64,000 nt of DNA from 40CM-2-70-7 sp035505915 (GCA_035505915.1 DATJQI010000054.1:1-64000), one strand, 5' to 3'; counted from the stretch's first letter, positions 19,317 to 27,601 are shown. The notes: generated by a model from the sequence alone, not told the origin. Program-made: numbers and translations.

Positions 19317-20471
19317 ATGCCCATCGAAGGCCCGCTGAAGGAGCTCGGCATTCACGACGTCTTCCAGCTCTTGGACCTGAGCCGGAAGACGGGAGCGCTG
19401 CGCGTCACCTCCGAGCTGCGGCACAACTCGGGCACCATCTACTTCGACAACGGCGCCATCGTCTTCGCGCAGATTCAGAGCAATCCACACCCCCTGGGCG
19501 GGCTCCTCCTCCGGACCGGGAAGATCACCGAGGCCGATCTCGAGCGGGCCCGCGACCGGCAGCAGCGCGGGGGCGACAACCGGCGGGTGGGCGAGATCCT
19601 GGTCGAGATGGGCGCGATCACCGCGCGCGAGCTCCAGCGCCAGGTCCGGTTCCAGGTCGAGGAGGTCGTCTTCGAGGTGATGGGCTGGCAGGAAGGGTAC
19701 TTTTCGTTCAGTGAGGGCGCGGACTCCGCTCCCCCCGCCGAGGCCGCCGTGCGCATTCCCACGGAGGCCCTCTTGATGGAGGGGGCCCGGCGCATCGACG
19801 AATGGTCCCGCATCGAGAAGCGGGTCCCGCACGTCGGCGTGGTGCCGAGCTTCGCGCCCGCCACCGAGGGCCATCCCGGTGATCTCGATCTGCTGCCCCC
19901 GGAGTGGGAAGTGCTCGCGCTCATCGACGGGGAGCGGGACGTCCGGGGCGTCGCCTCGGAGCTCGGGCGCTCGGAGTTCGACGTGGCGAAGACGCTGTTC
20001 GGCCTCGAAAGCTCGGGCGTCATTTCGCTCGGCGACCGGGCCCGGGCGGTCGGGGGCCGGCCCTCTACCGCCGTGAGTGAGCTGATGACCACGGCCGAGG
20101 GCGCCCTCAAGGCCCGCGACTTCGAGAAGGCGCGGGCCGCGGCCGAGCAGGCCGTGGCCATTCAGGCCCACGATCCGGCCGTGCATCTCCTGCTGGGACA
20201 GGTCCATCTCGCGGCCGGGCGGGCGTCGGAAGCGGGTGAGGAGCTGCGGCGGGCCATCCGGCTCGATCCGCTCCTGGCGGCGGCACACCGCTCGCTGGGG
20301 TTCGCCCTGGTGGCGCAGGGGCGGTTCGCCGAGGGCGTCGAGCAGTGGGACCGGTGGGAACGGCTGGCGGCCCAGTCCGACTCCGAAGGCGCCCGCATCG
20401 AGGAGGTCCGCCGGGCGCGGGCGGCGGCGCAGATCCTCGGCGGCCTGGGGACGGGAGGCGGCGGTGGCTGA
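19317..20471 (+). CDS. DUF4388 (PatA N-terminal-like) plus TPR protein, copy 1
   Basis: 384 residues. N-terminal DUF4388 domain (about 1-100): GPLKELGIHDVFQLLDLSRKTGALRV, followed by GTIYFDNGAIVFAQ and GGLLLRTGKITEADLERA. A second unit with GEILVEMGAITARELQRQVRFQVEEVVFEVMGWQEGYFSF follows, then a winged-helix-like segment EVLALIDGERDVRGVASELG, and TPRs from about 250 to 350. DUF4388 occurs with response regulators and gliding/polarity proteins and is thought to mediate interactions. A near-identical layout is found in the protein at 24664-26283. It ends in an 8-base overlap with the next gene. Confidence 0.8.
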   Translation: MPIEGPLKELGIHDVFQLLDLSRKTGALRVTSELRHNSGTIYFDNGAIVFAQIQSNPHPLGGLLLRTGKITEADLERARDRQQRGGDNRRVGEILVEMGAITARELQRQVRFQVEEVVFEVMGWQEGYFSFSEGADSAPPAEAAVRIPTEALLMEGARRIDEWSRIEKRVPHVGVVPSFAPATEGHPGDLDLLPPEWEVLALIDGERDVRGVASELGRSEFDVAKTLFGLESSGVISLGDRARAVGGRPSTAVSELMTTAEGALKARDFEKARAAAEQAVAIQAHDPAVHLLLGQVHLAAGRASEAGEELRRAIRLDPLLAAAHRSLGFALVAQGRFAEGVEQWDRWERLAAQSDSEGARIEEVRRARAAAQILGGLGTGGGGG

Positions 20472-21291
20472 CGACATCAAGCAGCTCTCGGCCCAGCTGG
20501 CCCAGGATCCCCACAGTCTGGTGTTCCTGCGCCTCGGCGAGCTCCTGCGCCAGAAGCGCCAGTTCGAGGTCGCCCAGCGGGTGGCCACGAACGGGCTGGA
20601 GCGGCACCCCCATCTGGCCGACGCGCACGATCTCCTGGCCCGGATCCAGGCGGACCGCCACGACTACGAGCACGCGTTCGACGAATGGGACATGACGCTC
20701 CGCATCGCGCCGGGACACACCGGGGCCCTCAAGGGGCTCGCCTTCCTCTATTTCAAGGTCGGCGATCTGACCCAGGCCGAGTCCCATCTCCGGGAGGCGA
20801 AGAAGTACGACCCGGAGGATCCGGCCGTCGATCAGGCGATCGCGATGGTGCGGGGCGGGGCGCCGGCGCCTGAGCTGCCGCCGACGCCCGCTCCCGCGCA
20901 GCTCTCGCCCGAAGTGTCGGAGCCCTTGCCCGAGGAGCGGATCTTCGCCGGCCTGGAAGGCGCGCACGAAGGGCTGCTGCTGGTGGACGCGTCGGGGCAG
21001 GTGCTGGGCGGCGCGCTGCGGACCGCCGACGGCCAGGACGCCACGCAGGCGGTGGCCGCCTACCTCGCCGGCGTGTCCCAGGAGGCGGGCCGGACCGCCA
21101 AGCTGCTGCACCTGGGCGGCTGGATGGGGTTGTCCGCGGAGGGGCCCCAGGGGAACGTCCATCTCACGGCCCCCACCAGCGACGCCCTCCTTCTCGTGGT
21201 CCGCGATCGGAGCGTGCCGATGGGACGGCTCGCGGTGATCGCCCAGCGCGCGGCCCTGATCGCGCGGCGCTGGCTGGAGCGGCAGGCGTGA
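20464..21291 (+). CDS. TPR protein with C-terminal Roadblock/LC7-like domain
   Basis: 275 residues from GTG 20464. Residues about 5-130 are TPRs (SLVFLRLGELLRQKRQFEVAQRVATNGLERHP, ALKGLAFLYFKVGDLTQAESHLREAKKYDP), then a Pro-rich linker (PELPPTPAPAQLSPE). The end, from about 155, reads as a Roadblock/LC7 domain: AHEGLLLVDASGQVLGGAL, LLHLGGWMGLSAEGPQGNVHL, ALLLVVRDRSVPMGRLAVIAQRAALIARRWL. Roadblock domains act as partners or GTPase-activating proteins of MglA-type GTPases. It is followed by two stand-alone Roadblock genes and mglA. The Roadblock assignment of this end is by pattern and less certain than the TPR part. Confidence 0.7.
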   Translation: MADDIKQLSAQLAQDPHSLVFLRLGELLRQKRQFEVAQRVATNGLERHPHLADAHDLLARIQADRHDYEHAFDEWDMTLRIAPGHTGALKGLAFLYFKVGDLTQAESHLREAKKYDPEDPAVDQAIAMVRGGAPAPELPPTPAPAQLSPEVSEPLPEERIFAGLEGAHEGLLLVDASGQVLGGALRTADGQDATQAVAAYLAGVSQEAGRTAKLLHLGGWMGLSAEGPQGNVHLTAPTSDALLLVVRDRSVPMGRLAVIAQRAALIARRWLERQA

Positions 21292-21641
21292 GCGCCAACG
21301 GCTACGAGTCCCTGCTCAGCCGGATCACCAGCGTCCGCGGAGTGCGCGGGGCGATGGTGGTCGCCGGCGCCGACGGGCTCGTGGTGGCCGAGCAGCTCAT
21401 GGAAGGAATCAAGGGCGCGGCGGTGGCCGCGCTGGCGGCGAGCCTGGCCACGCGGCTGGGGCGCGCCATGGAGGCGGGCGGTGTGGGCACGGGAGTCTTC
21501 TGGCATCTGCAGGCCGAGCGGGGCGCGCTGCTCGTGGTGCCGGCGCGGTCCGGCATGCTCGTGGTGGCCGTGGCGGAGCCGGGCGTGAACGCCGGGCTCG
21601 CGCGCCTCGAGCTGCTGCGCGCCGCGGAGTCGGTCGCGTGA
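21288..21641 (+). CDS. Roadblock/LC7 domain protein (MglB-like)
   Basis: 117 residues, one Roadblock/LC7 domain: YESLLSRITSVRGVRGAMVVAGADGLVVAEQL at the N-terminus, a central helix VAALAASLATRLGRAME, and strands GALLVVPARSGMLVVAVAEPGVNAGLARLELL. In Myxococcus, MglB, a Roadblock dimer, is the GTPase-activating protein of MglA and sets cell polarity. Proximity to mglA (two genes later) supports the same role. GTG start overlaps the previous stop by 4 bases. Confidence 0.82.
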   Translation: MSANGYESLLSRITSVRGVRGAMVVAGADGLVVAEQLMEGIKGAAVAALAASLATRLGRAMEAGGVGTGVFWHLQAERGALLVVPARSGMLVVAVAEPGVNAGLARLELLRAAESVA

Positions 21642-22108
21642 CGGCCCGCGCGGTGGAGGGCTGGACCCTCGACCCCCTGACGACGTTCGTTCAGGAGGCG
21701 GGCGCCCGGCTGGTGTTGCTGATGACGCCCGCGGGGCAGGTGCTGGCGCAATCGGGGTTCACGCGCGCCGTGGACGTGATGTCGGCGGCGGCGCTGGGCG
21801 CCGCGATCTTCGCGTCGACCACCGAGATCGCGCGCCAGCTGGGGGAGCCGCCGTTCGCGGGGCTCGCGCACCAGGGCGAACGGCACGGGATCTTCCTGGC
21901 GCCCGTGACGACCGACCGCGGTCCGGTGGTGGTGCTGGCCGTGTACCAGCTCGAGAACAGCTCGCTCGGGCTGGTGCAGCTGTTCTTCGAGCAGCTGGCC
22001 ACCGACCTGCGCGCCGCGAGCCCCAAGGGCGTGGAGCCCAAGCAGGTGCTCGCCGCCGACTTCGAGCGCGAGCTGTCCGACAGTCTCAACTCGCTCTTCG
22101 GGAGATAG
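21638..22108 (+). CDS. Roadblock/LC7 domain protein, second copy
   Basis: 156 residues with a Roadblock-type fold: FVQEAGARLVLLMTPAGQVLAQSG, DVMSAAALGAAIFASTTEIARQLGEPPFAGLAHQGERHGIFLAPV, VVVLAVYQLENSSLGLVQLFFEQLATDL. The ~25-residue C-terminal tail (VLAADFERELSDSLNSLFGR) may be an added helix for partner binding. It lies immediately upstream of mglA (7-base gap), the position of mglB in many genomes, so it is the other candidate GTPase-activating protein. Confidence 0.82.
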   Translation: MTARAVEGWTLDPLTTFVQEAGARLVLLMTPAGQVLAQSGFTRAVDVMSAAALGAAIFASTTEIARQLGEPPFAGLAHQGERHGIFLAPVTTDRGPVVVLAVYQLENSSLGLVQLFFEQLATDLRAASPKGVEPKQVLAADFERELSDSLNSLFGR

Positions 22109-22115
22109 GGCGCCC

Positions 22116-22715
22116 GTGTCCCTGGTCAACTTCACGAGCCGCGAGATCACCTGCAAGATCGTCTACTACGGACCGGGACGGTCCGGAAAGACGACCAACC
22201 TGCATTACATCTACGGGCGCGTGCCCGAAGTGCGGCGCGGGCGGATGGTGTCTCTGGCCACCCAGACCGACCGCACCCTGTTCTTCGATTTCCTGCCCAT
22301 CGATCTGGGCTCGATCTCCGGGTTCACCACGCGCTTCCAGCTCTATACGGTGCCGGGCCAGGTCTATTACAACGCCACCCGGCGCCTCGTGCTGCAGGGC
22401 GCCGACGGTGTGGTGTTCGTGGCGGACAGCCAGGGGCGCCAGCTCGACGAGAACCTCGAGAGTCTGCAGAACCTGCACGCCAACCTTCTCGATCAGGGCG
22501 TGGACGTCCGCGCCATGCCGCTGGTGCTGCAGTACAACAAGCAGGATCTGCCCAAGGAGCTGGTGCTCACGCCCGCCGAGCTCGACGACGCCCTGAATTT
22601 CCGCGGCGTGCCCAGCTACCCGGCCGACGCCCTGCACGGGACCGGCGTGTTCGAAAGCCTGAAGGGGATTTCGGAGCTGGTGCTGAAGCGCCTGGCGCAG
22701 GGGGCGCCGGCGTGA
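22116..22715 (+). CDS. mglA: MglA-type Ras-like polarity GTPase
   Basis: 199 residues, full length for MglA. P-loop GPGRSGKTTN (19-28), switch region MVSLATQTDRTLFFDFLP, the PM3-type motif YTVPGQVYYNATRR in place of DxxGQ, and base-specificity motif YNKQDLP. The N-terminus VNFTSREITCKIVYYGPG is strongly MglA-like. In Myxococcus MglA-GTP marks the leading cell pole and controls type IV pili and gliding. Here it is embedded in a chemosensory operon with three Roadblock proteins. The short GTG-overlap with the following AAA+ gene suggests equal expression. Confidence 0.93.
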   Translation: MSLVNFTSREITCKIVYYGPGRSGKTTNLHYIYGRVPEVRRGRMVSLATQTDRTLFFDFLPIDLGSISGFTTRFQLYTVPGQVYYNATRRLVLQGADGVVFVADSQGRQLDENLESLQNLHANLLDQGVDVRAMPLVLQYNKQDLPKELVLTPAELDDALNFRGVPSYPADALHGTGVFESLKGISELVLKRLAQGAPA

Positions 22716-24664
22716 CCGCCGCCCTCAATCCCAAGTTCTCGTTCGAGGCGTACGTCGTCGGGGCGGCCAACCGGCTGGCGGTCACCGCGGGCCGGACCGT
22801 CGCCGAGAACCCCGGCTCCGCCTACAACCCGCTCTTCATCTATAGTGGCTCGGGCCTGGGGAAGACCCATCTGCTGATGGCCATCGGGCACGCCGCCAAG
22901 AAGCTCGCGCCCGGGCTCAACGTCGAATACCTGACCCTCGACGAATACGTCGAAGCCTTCCACGCGGCCATCGCGGCGGGGCAGGGCGACGCGTTCCGCC
23001 GCCGCTTCCAGAGCGTGGACATCCTGCTGGTCGACGACGTGCAGTTCCTCACCAACCGGAAGGAGATGCAGGCCGAGCTGCTCCGGCTTTCCGAAGCGCT
23101 CCAGGCCGCCGGGCACCAGATCGTGCTCGCCTCCGACCGCCCGCCGGCCGAGATCGCGGATCTGGACGAGCGGCTCATCTCGCGCTTCTCGGGCGGCCTG
23201 GTGGTGGACATGGGGATCCCGGACTACGAGACCCGGGTCGCCATTCTCCGCCGCAAGGCCGAGGAACGCGCCACCAGCTTCCAGTCGGGTGTCCTCGAAA
23301 CCGTGGCGGGCGTCGAGTTCACCAACGTCCGGGAGCTGATGGGCGCGCTCAACCGCCTCATCGCGTTCCAGGCGGTCAACGACGCGCCCATTACCGAGGC
23401 GTCCGCGCGCCAGGTGCTCGGCCTGCCGGCGGTCACGGAGCCGGGCGCCCCGGCCGAACCCGCGGCCCCCGCGCCGCCCCCGGACGAGTTCTCGGTCTTT
23501 CTCTCGGACGTCACCGCCACCGTCGGACGCGCCGTCGAAGCGTGGCGGGCCCGCGTGAGTGAAGCGATCCTGCGGTGGGAAGGCGAGGGGTACCGCACCA
23601 AGCGGCTCGAGGCGCTGCTCGCGCAGGAGACGCCCGGGGCGGTGGACCAGGTCATCGCCGCCTTCGCGAAGGACGTGGAGCGGCTCAAGGCGATGGCCGC
23701 GGAAGTGCAGGGCCTCGACTCGCCGTCCGCCGGAGACAGCGTCTTCCGCGATCCGGACCGGATGGCCGAAGCCGAGGCGGTCGCGGCCAAGGTCCGTGAG
23801 GGGGCGGCGCCGCCGCCGGGCCCGTCGGCCGCGTTTCCCCTCGCCCAGTTCGCCGCCGGGCCGTCGAACGAAGTCGCCCTGGCCGAGGTCCGCGAGATCC
23901 TCGCGAACCCGGGCAAGAAATACAACCCGCTCGTCCTGGTGGGGGCGGGGGGGACCGGCAAGACCCATCTCCTCAACGCCATCGGGCTCGAGCTGGCGGC
24001 CCGGCCGCGCGCCGTCGTGGCGTGTCTCTCGACGCAGGTGTTCGTCGACGAGCTGATCGCGGCCATCGAAGGCGACCGCGTGGACTGGTGGCGGTCTCGG
24101 TACCGCCGCGCGACCGCCCTGCTGCTGGACGACGTGCATCTCCTGGCCGGGAAGGACCGGACCCAGGAGGAGCTGTTCAACCTCTTCAATCACTTCCAGG
24201 ACAAGGAGCGGCAGCTCGTCTTCACCGCGCCGGTGCCGCCGGCGGAGCTCGAAGGCATCGAAGAGCGCATCAAGACCCGGCTCGCCGGGGGACTCGCGAT
24301 CACGCTCGCGGAGCCGGATCGCGTGGTGCGGCGGGCGGCGCTCGACCGCATCCTGGGCCGCGCCGACGGCCCCGGGCCCGACGGCGCCCTCCTCGACTAC
24401 CTCGCGGACCGTCCCGCCGCGTCGATCCGCGCGCTGACGGCGGACGTGCAGCGGGTGCGGGACGCCGCGGCGGCGCAGGCGCAGGCGATGACCGCGGGGC
24501 TGGCCCGGTCCGTGCTCGAAGGCGAGCCCGCGCCCCGCCGCCGGACCTCCGGGTTCCGGACGTCGGGGATCGTGGTCTCGAGCGCCGGCGGCGTGCGGAG
24601 CCGGGAGAAGATGGTGTGGGAGTGGCCGGTCGCCGCCGACCGGATGATCGAGGATCTGCGCTGA
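22712..24664 (+). CDS. Protein with two fused DnaA-like AAA+ domains
   Basis: 650 residues. Module 1 (about 5-240) resembles DnaA domain III throughout: Walker A GSGLGKT (46-52), initiator-specific region EYVEAFHAAIAAGQGDAFRRRF, Walker B DD at 108-109 (LLVDDVQFL), sensor-1 SD at 141-142, and the box VII Arg-finger region LDERLISRF with R158. A helical linker (about 270-365, with AILRWEGEGYRTKRLEALL) leads to module 2 (about 375-585): Walker A GAGGTGKT (411-418), Walker B DD at 473-474, and a degenerate box VII around R523; sensor-1 SD is replaced by TA. The DnaA DNA-binding domain IV is absent. It is therefore not the replication initiator; an ATP-driven assembly or switch within the MglA/chemosensory pathway is an inference from operon position. 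Confidence 0.8.
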   Translation: MTAALNPKFSFEAYVVGAANRLAVTAGRTVAENPGSAYNPLFIYSGSGLGKTHLLMAIGHAAKKLAPGLNVEYLTLDEYVEAFHAAIAAGQGDAFRRRFQSVDILLVDDVQFLTNRKEMQAELLRLSEALQAAGHQIVLASDRPPAEIADLDERLISRFSGGLVVDMGIPDYETRVAILRRKAEERATSFQSGVLETVAGVEFTNVRELMGALNRLIAFQAVNDAPITEASARQVLGLPAVTEPGAPAEPAAPAPPPDEFSVFLSDVTATVGRAVEAWRARVSEAILRWEGEGYRTKRLEALLAQETPGAVDQVIAAFAKDVERLKAMAAEVQGLDSPSAGDSVFRDPDRMAEAEAVAAKVREGAAPPPGPSAAFPLAQFAAGPSNEVALAEVREILANPGKKYNPLVLVGAGGTGKTHLLNAIGLELAARPRAVVACLSTQVFVDELIAAIEGDRVDWWRSRYRRATALLLDDVHLLAGKDRTQEELFNLFNHFQDKERQLVFTAPVPPAELEGIEERIKTRLAGGLAITLAEPDRVVRRAALDRILGRADGPGPDGALLDYLADRPAASIRALTADVQRVRDAAAAQAQAMTAGLARSVLEGEPAPRRRTSGFRTSGIVVSSAGGVRSREKMVWEWPVAADRMIEDLR

Positions 24665-26283
24665 TGGCCATCAAGGGCTCGCTCAAGGAAGCGTCGCTCC
24701 CCGACGTGCTCCAGCTGCTCGCGCTGGGCCAGAAGACGGGGTGCCTGTCGATCGCCGACCGGCAGAACTTCGGATACATCTACTTCGACAAGGGCCGGAT
24801 CTGTTACGCGAGCATCGTGAACCGGCGCGACCGCCTGGGGGACATTCTCGTCAAGCACGAGAAGATCACCCAGGAGCAGCTCGATGCCGCCATCCTGGCC
24901 CAGAGCAAGCATCGCGAGCGGAAGCTCGGCGAGCTCCTGGTGGAGCAGGAGTCCATCAGCCAGGTGGAGCTGGAGCGCTACATGCGGATGCAGATCGAGG
25001 AATCGGTCTACTTTCTGTTCACCTGGACCCAGGGGACCTTCAACTTCGAAGCCGAGGTGCGCCCGGAGCGGCAGGATTTTCTGGTGGCGATCAACCCCGA
25101 GTCCCTGCTGCTCGAAGGGGCCCGGCGGGTCGACGAGTGGAGCCTCATCGAAAAGAAGATCCCGTCCTTCGATGTGATCTTCATCGTGGACCGGGACCGC
25201 CTCGACATCAGCGAAGTGACCCTCACCGCCACCCAGCAGCGGCTGCTGCCGCTGATCGACGGGGAGCGGGACGTGCACCGCCTGGTCGAAGACTCGGGGC
25301 TCGGCGAGTTCGAGGTGGGCAAGGGGCTCTACGGGCTCCTGACGGCCGGCTTCCTGCACCGGGCCGGCCGGACCGCGGCCGCGGCCGAAGACGTGAAGAT
25401 GACGGACGCGCGGGTGGAGGAGCACCGCAACCTGGGCGTCGCCTTCTACAAGACCGGAATGCTCGAGGAGGCGGCCCGCGAGTTCCGGCGGGTCTCGGAG
25501 ATCCGGCCGGAGGACGCCAACGCCCTCTTCTACGTGGGGCTGGTGTCGCTCCGGCAGGCGCGGTGGCGGGAAGGGATGGAGGCGTTCCGGCTGGCGGCGG
25601 AAAAGGGCGGGAGCCGTCCGGCGGTGCTGCACAATCTGGGACTCGCCTACGAGCACCTGGGCCGGCTCGAGGAGGCCGAGGGCGCTTACGCCGAGGCGGC
25701 CGCGCGCAACCGGAACGACGCGCGGATCGCGCTGGGCTGGGGCGTGGTGGCGCTCAAGCGGGGCGACTACGAGAGCGCGGCCGGGCGTCTCGACCGGGCG
25801 CGCGAGCTGTTCGGCGACCGGGTGCCGGCCGTCTGGTACTGGGCCCGCACGCTGTCGGCCGCGGCGGCGGGGGACTTCGAGGTGGCGGACGAGCTGGCCG
25901 AAGCCGGAGTCGCCGCCTTTCCGGAGAGCGCCGTGCTCCGGAACAACCGGGCCGTGCTCCGCGAGCTGGCCGGCGATCTCCCCGTGGCGGAGGAGCTGGT
26001 CCGGGGCGCGCTCCACGACGAGCCGTCCCATCCCCAGCTCTCGAAGAACCTGGGGGACCTGACCTACCGGGCGGCGCACTACGACGAAGCCTGGGCCGCG
26101 TACCAGCGCGCCATCGAGCTCGCCCCCGACCTGGGGGACGACGTCTACTTCAAGCTCGGCAACATCGCCTACAAGCGGGGCGACCGGGAGCTGGCGGCGA
26201 AGATGTGGCGGCGGGCGCTGGAGCTGAACCCGGCGCACGAGCTCGTGAAATCCAATCTGGAAACGCTGAGCGCTTTGTCGTGA
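24664..26283 (+). CDS. DUF4388 plus TPR protein, copy 2
   Basis: 539 residues from ATG 24664, one base overlapping the previous stop. N-terminal DUF4388: GSLKEASLPDVLQLLALGQKTGCLSI, FGYIYFDKGRICYASIVNRRDRLGDILVKHEKITQEQL, then GELLVEQESISQVELERYMRMQIEESVYFLFTWTQGTFNF. A helix-turn-helix-like stretch with QRLLPLIDGERDVHRLVEDSGL follows, and TPRs fill about 250-535. The first half parallels the 19317 protein in order and sequence, so they are paralogues from a duplication. No catalytic motif. Probably an adaptor in the signalling complex. It overlaps cheR by GTGA. Confidence 0.82.
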   Translation: MAIKGSLKEASLPDVLQLLALGQKTGCLSIADRQNFGYIYFDKGRICYASIVNRRDRLGDILVKHEKITQEQLDAAILAQSKHRERKLGELLVEQESISQVELERYMRMQIEESVYFLFTWTQGTFNFEAEVRPERQDFLVAINPESLLLEGARRVDEWSLIEKKIPSFDVIFIVDRDRLDISEVTLTATQQRLLPLIDGERDVHRLVEDSGLGEFEVGKGLYGLLTAGFLHRAGRTAAAAEDVKMTDARVEEHRNLGVAFYKTGMLEEAAREFRRVSEIRPEDANALFYVGLVSLRQARWREGMEAFRLAAEKGGSRPAVLHNLGLAYEHLGRLEEAEGAYAEAAARNRNDARIALGWGVVALKRGDYESAAGRLDRARELFGDRVPAVWYWARTLSAAAAGDFEVADELAEAGVAAFPESAVLRNNRAVLRELAGDLPVAEELVRGALHDEPSHPQLSKNLGDLTYRAAHYDEAWAAYQRAIELAPDLGDDVYFKLGNIAYKRGDRELAAKMWRRALELNPAHELVKSNLETLSALS

Positions 26284-27098
26284 CGTCGGAGCAGGACGAG
26301 CGCGCCTTCCGGGCCCTGACGCACCAGATCGCCGAGGCCCGCGGGTTCGCCTGCGACGCGTACAAGGACAAGTGTCTCCGGCGCCGGATCGCGGTCCGGA
26401 TGCGCGCCTGCGGCGTCCACACGTACGACGCCTACGCCGCGCTCCTGGCCCAGGATGCGGTCGAGTACGAGCACCTCCTCGACGCCCTGACCATCAACGT
26501 CACGAAGTTCTACCGGAACGCCGAGACGTGGGACGCGCTCCGGCCGCTGGTGACCGCCGCGTGGCGGCAGCGGCAGGGGCAGTTCGCCGCCTGGTCGGCG
26601 GGGTGCGCGTCGGGGGAGGAGCCCTACACCATCGCCGCCCTCTTGGCGGACATCGCGCGGCAGGCGGGGCAGGAGGACTGGCTCGCCCGCACGCGCGTGG
26701 ACGCGACGGACATCGACCGGGCCTCCCTGGAGCGCATCGCGGCCGCGGAATACCCGGACGCCGCCTTCGTCGAGATGCCCGCCGCGATGGTCGAGCGGTA
26801 CTTCACCAGGCCGGCGCCTCGCTCGCCCGTCCCCGCGGTGAAACGGATCGTGCACCCGATCAAGAACGATCTCCTCCGGGACCGACCCCCTCATGCCCCG
26901 TACGACCTGATTCTCTGCCGCAACGTCGTGATCTACTTCGACCGCGAGAGCCAGGAGCGCCTCTTCGTCCGGTTCGCGGAGTCCCTCCGGCCCGGCGGCA
27001 TTCTGGTGCTGGGCAAGGTCGAAACCCTGTTCGGCCCCACGCGCGACAGCCTGCACCTCGAAGATCCGCGCGAGCGGATCTACCGGCGCCCCGCGTGA
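26280..27098 (+). CDS. cheR: Chemoreceptor methyltransferase CheR
   Basis: 272 residues. It transfers methyl groups from SAM to receptor glutamates during adaptation. The N-terminal helical domain contains CLRRRIAVRMRACGVHTYDAYAALL and the INVTKFYRNAETWDAL stretch. The SAM domain has WSAGCASGEEPYTIA and ATDIDRASLERI, then the diagnostic CRNVVIYFDRESQERLFVRFAESLRPGG. No pentapeptide-binding TPR is fused. A CheR and CheB pair without a receptor in the operon means the methylated receptor is encoded elsewhere. GTG start overlaps the previous stop. Confidence 0.93.
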   Translation: MTSEQDERAFRALTHQIAEARGFACDAYKDKCLRRRIAVRMRACGVHTYDAYAALLAQDAVEYEHLLDALTINVTKFYRNAETWDALRPLVTAAWRQRQGQFAAWSAGCASGEEPYTIAALLADIARQAGQEDWLARTRVDATDIDRASLERIAAAEYPDAAFVEMPAAMVERYFTRPAPRSPVPAVKRIVHPIKNDLLRDRPPHAPYDLILCRNVVIYFDRESQERLFVRFAESLRPGGILVLGKVETLFGPTRDSLHLEDPRERIYRRPA

Positions 27099-27601
27099 TC
27101 CGTCCGCCCGGGCCGTCCGTGAAGGAAATCGTGGTCACGGTGGCCGACTGGGCGGCCGACGTGGGCCCGGTGGACCTGGTCACGCTCGGTCTCGGGTCGT
27201 GCGTCGCGATCATGCTCTACGACAAGGACACCCGGGCCGGGGCGATGGCCCACGTGCTGCTGCCGTCCCGGAGCCTGGCCCGCGATGCCACCAATCCGGC
27301 GAAATTTCCGGAGACCGCGGTGCCGCTGCTCGTGCAGCGCCTGACGCAGCTGGGGGCCGATCCGCGCCGCGTCGTGGCGAAGCTCGCCGGCGGCGCCAGC
27401 ATGTTCGCGAACATCATGACCCCGGGATCCATCCAGATGGGCGAGCGGAACGTGGTGGCCTCCCGGAACGCGCTGCGGGCCGCGGCGATCCCGATCACCG
27501 CCGAGGCCGTCGGCGGGGGCGTGGGGCGCTCGGTCCGGTTCCACCTGGCCGACGGCCGGGCCGAAATCCGCACCGTGGGGACCGATGCCGGCGTCATCTG
27601 A
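27095..27601 (+). CDS. cheD: Chemoreceptor glutamine deamidase CheD
   Basis: 168 residues from GTG 27095 (an alternative GTG at 27119 would remove the first 8). CheD deamidates receptor glutamines and stimulates CheC. The catalytic cysteine is C36 in LGLGSCVAIMLYD; the catalytic His follows in AMAHVLLP; then KLAGGASMFANI and IGERN-like MGERNVVASRNAL, GGGVGRSVRF. CheC is present in the same operon, so the CheC-CheD feedback pair is complete. Confidence 0.92.
   Translation: MIRPPGPSVKEIVVTVADWAADVGPVDLVTLGLGSCVAIMLYDKDTRAGAMAHVLLPSRSLARDATNPAKFPETAVPLLVQRLTQLGADPRRVVAKLAGGASMFANIMTPGSIQMGERNVVASRNALRAAAIPITAEAVGGGVGRSVRFHLADGRAEIRTVGTDAGVI

Noticed and set aside
15975..20588. A very long antisense open frame (minus strand, over 1500 codons) across cheC, the TPR gene and DUF4388-TPR gene
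   Set aside because: High-GC coding DNA with periodic third-position G/C leaves the opposite strand open by chance. The sense genes have clear domain homology; the antisense peptide is Arg/Gly/Leu/Glu-biased with no recognisable domain. The same holds for the long minus-strand frames at 7750-10599, 623-2461, 2406-4745 and 52763-55798.
22712..24664. Double AAA+ gene as the chromosomal replication initiator dnaA near oriC
   Set aside because: DnaA domain IV is missing, no dnaN/recF/gyrB neighbours are present, and no cluster of DnaA boxes (TTATCCACA-like) was seen in this part.
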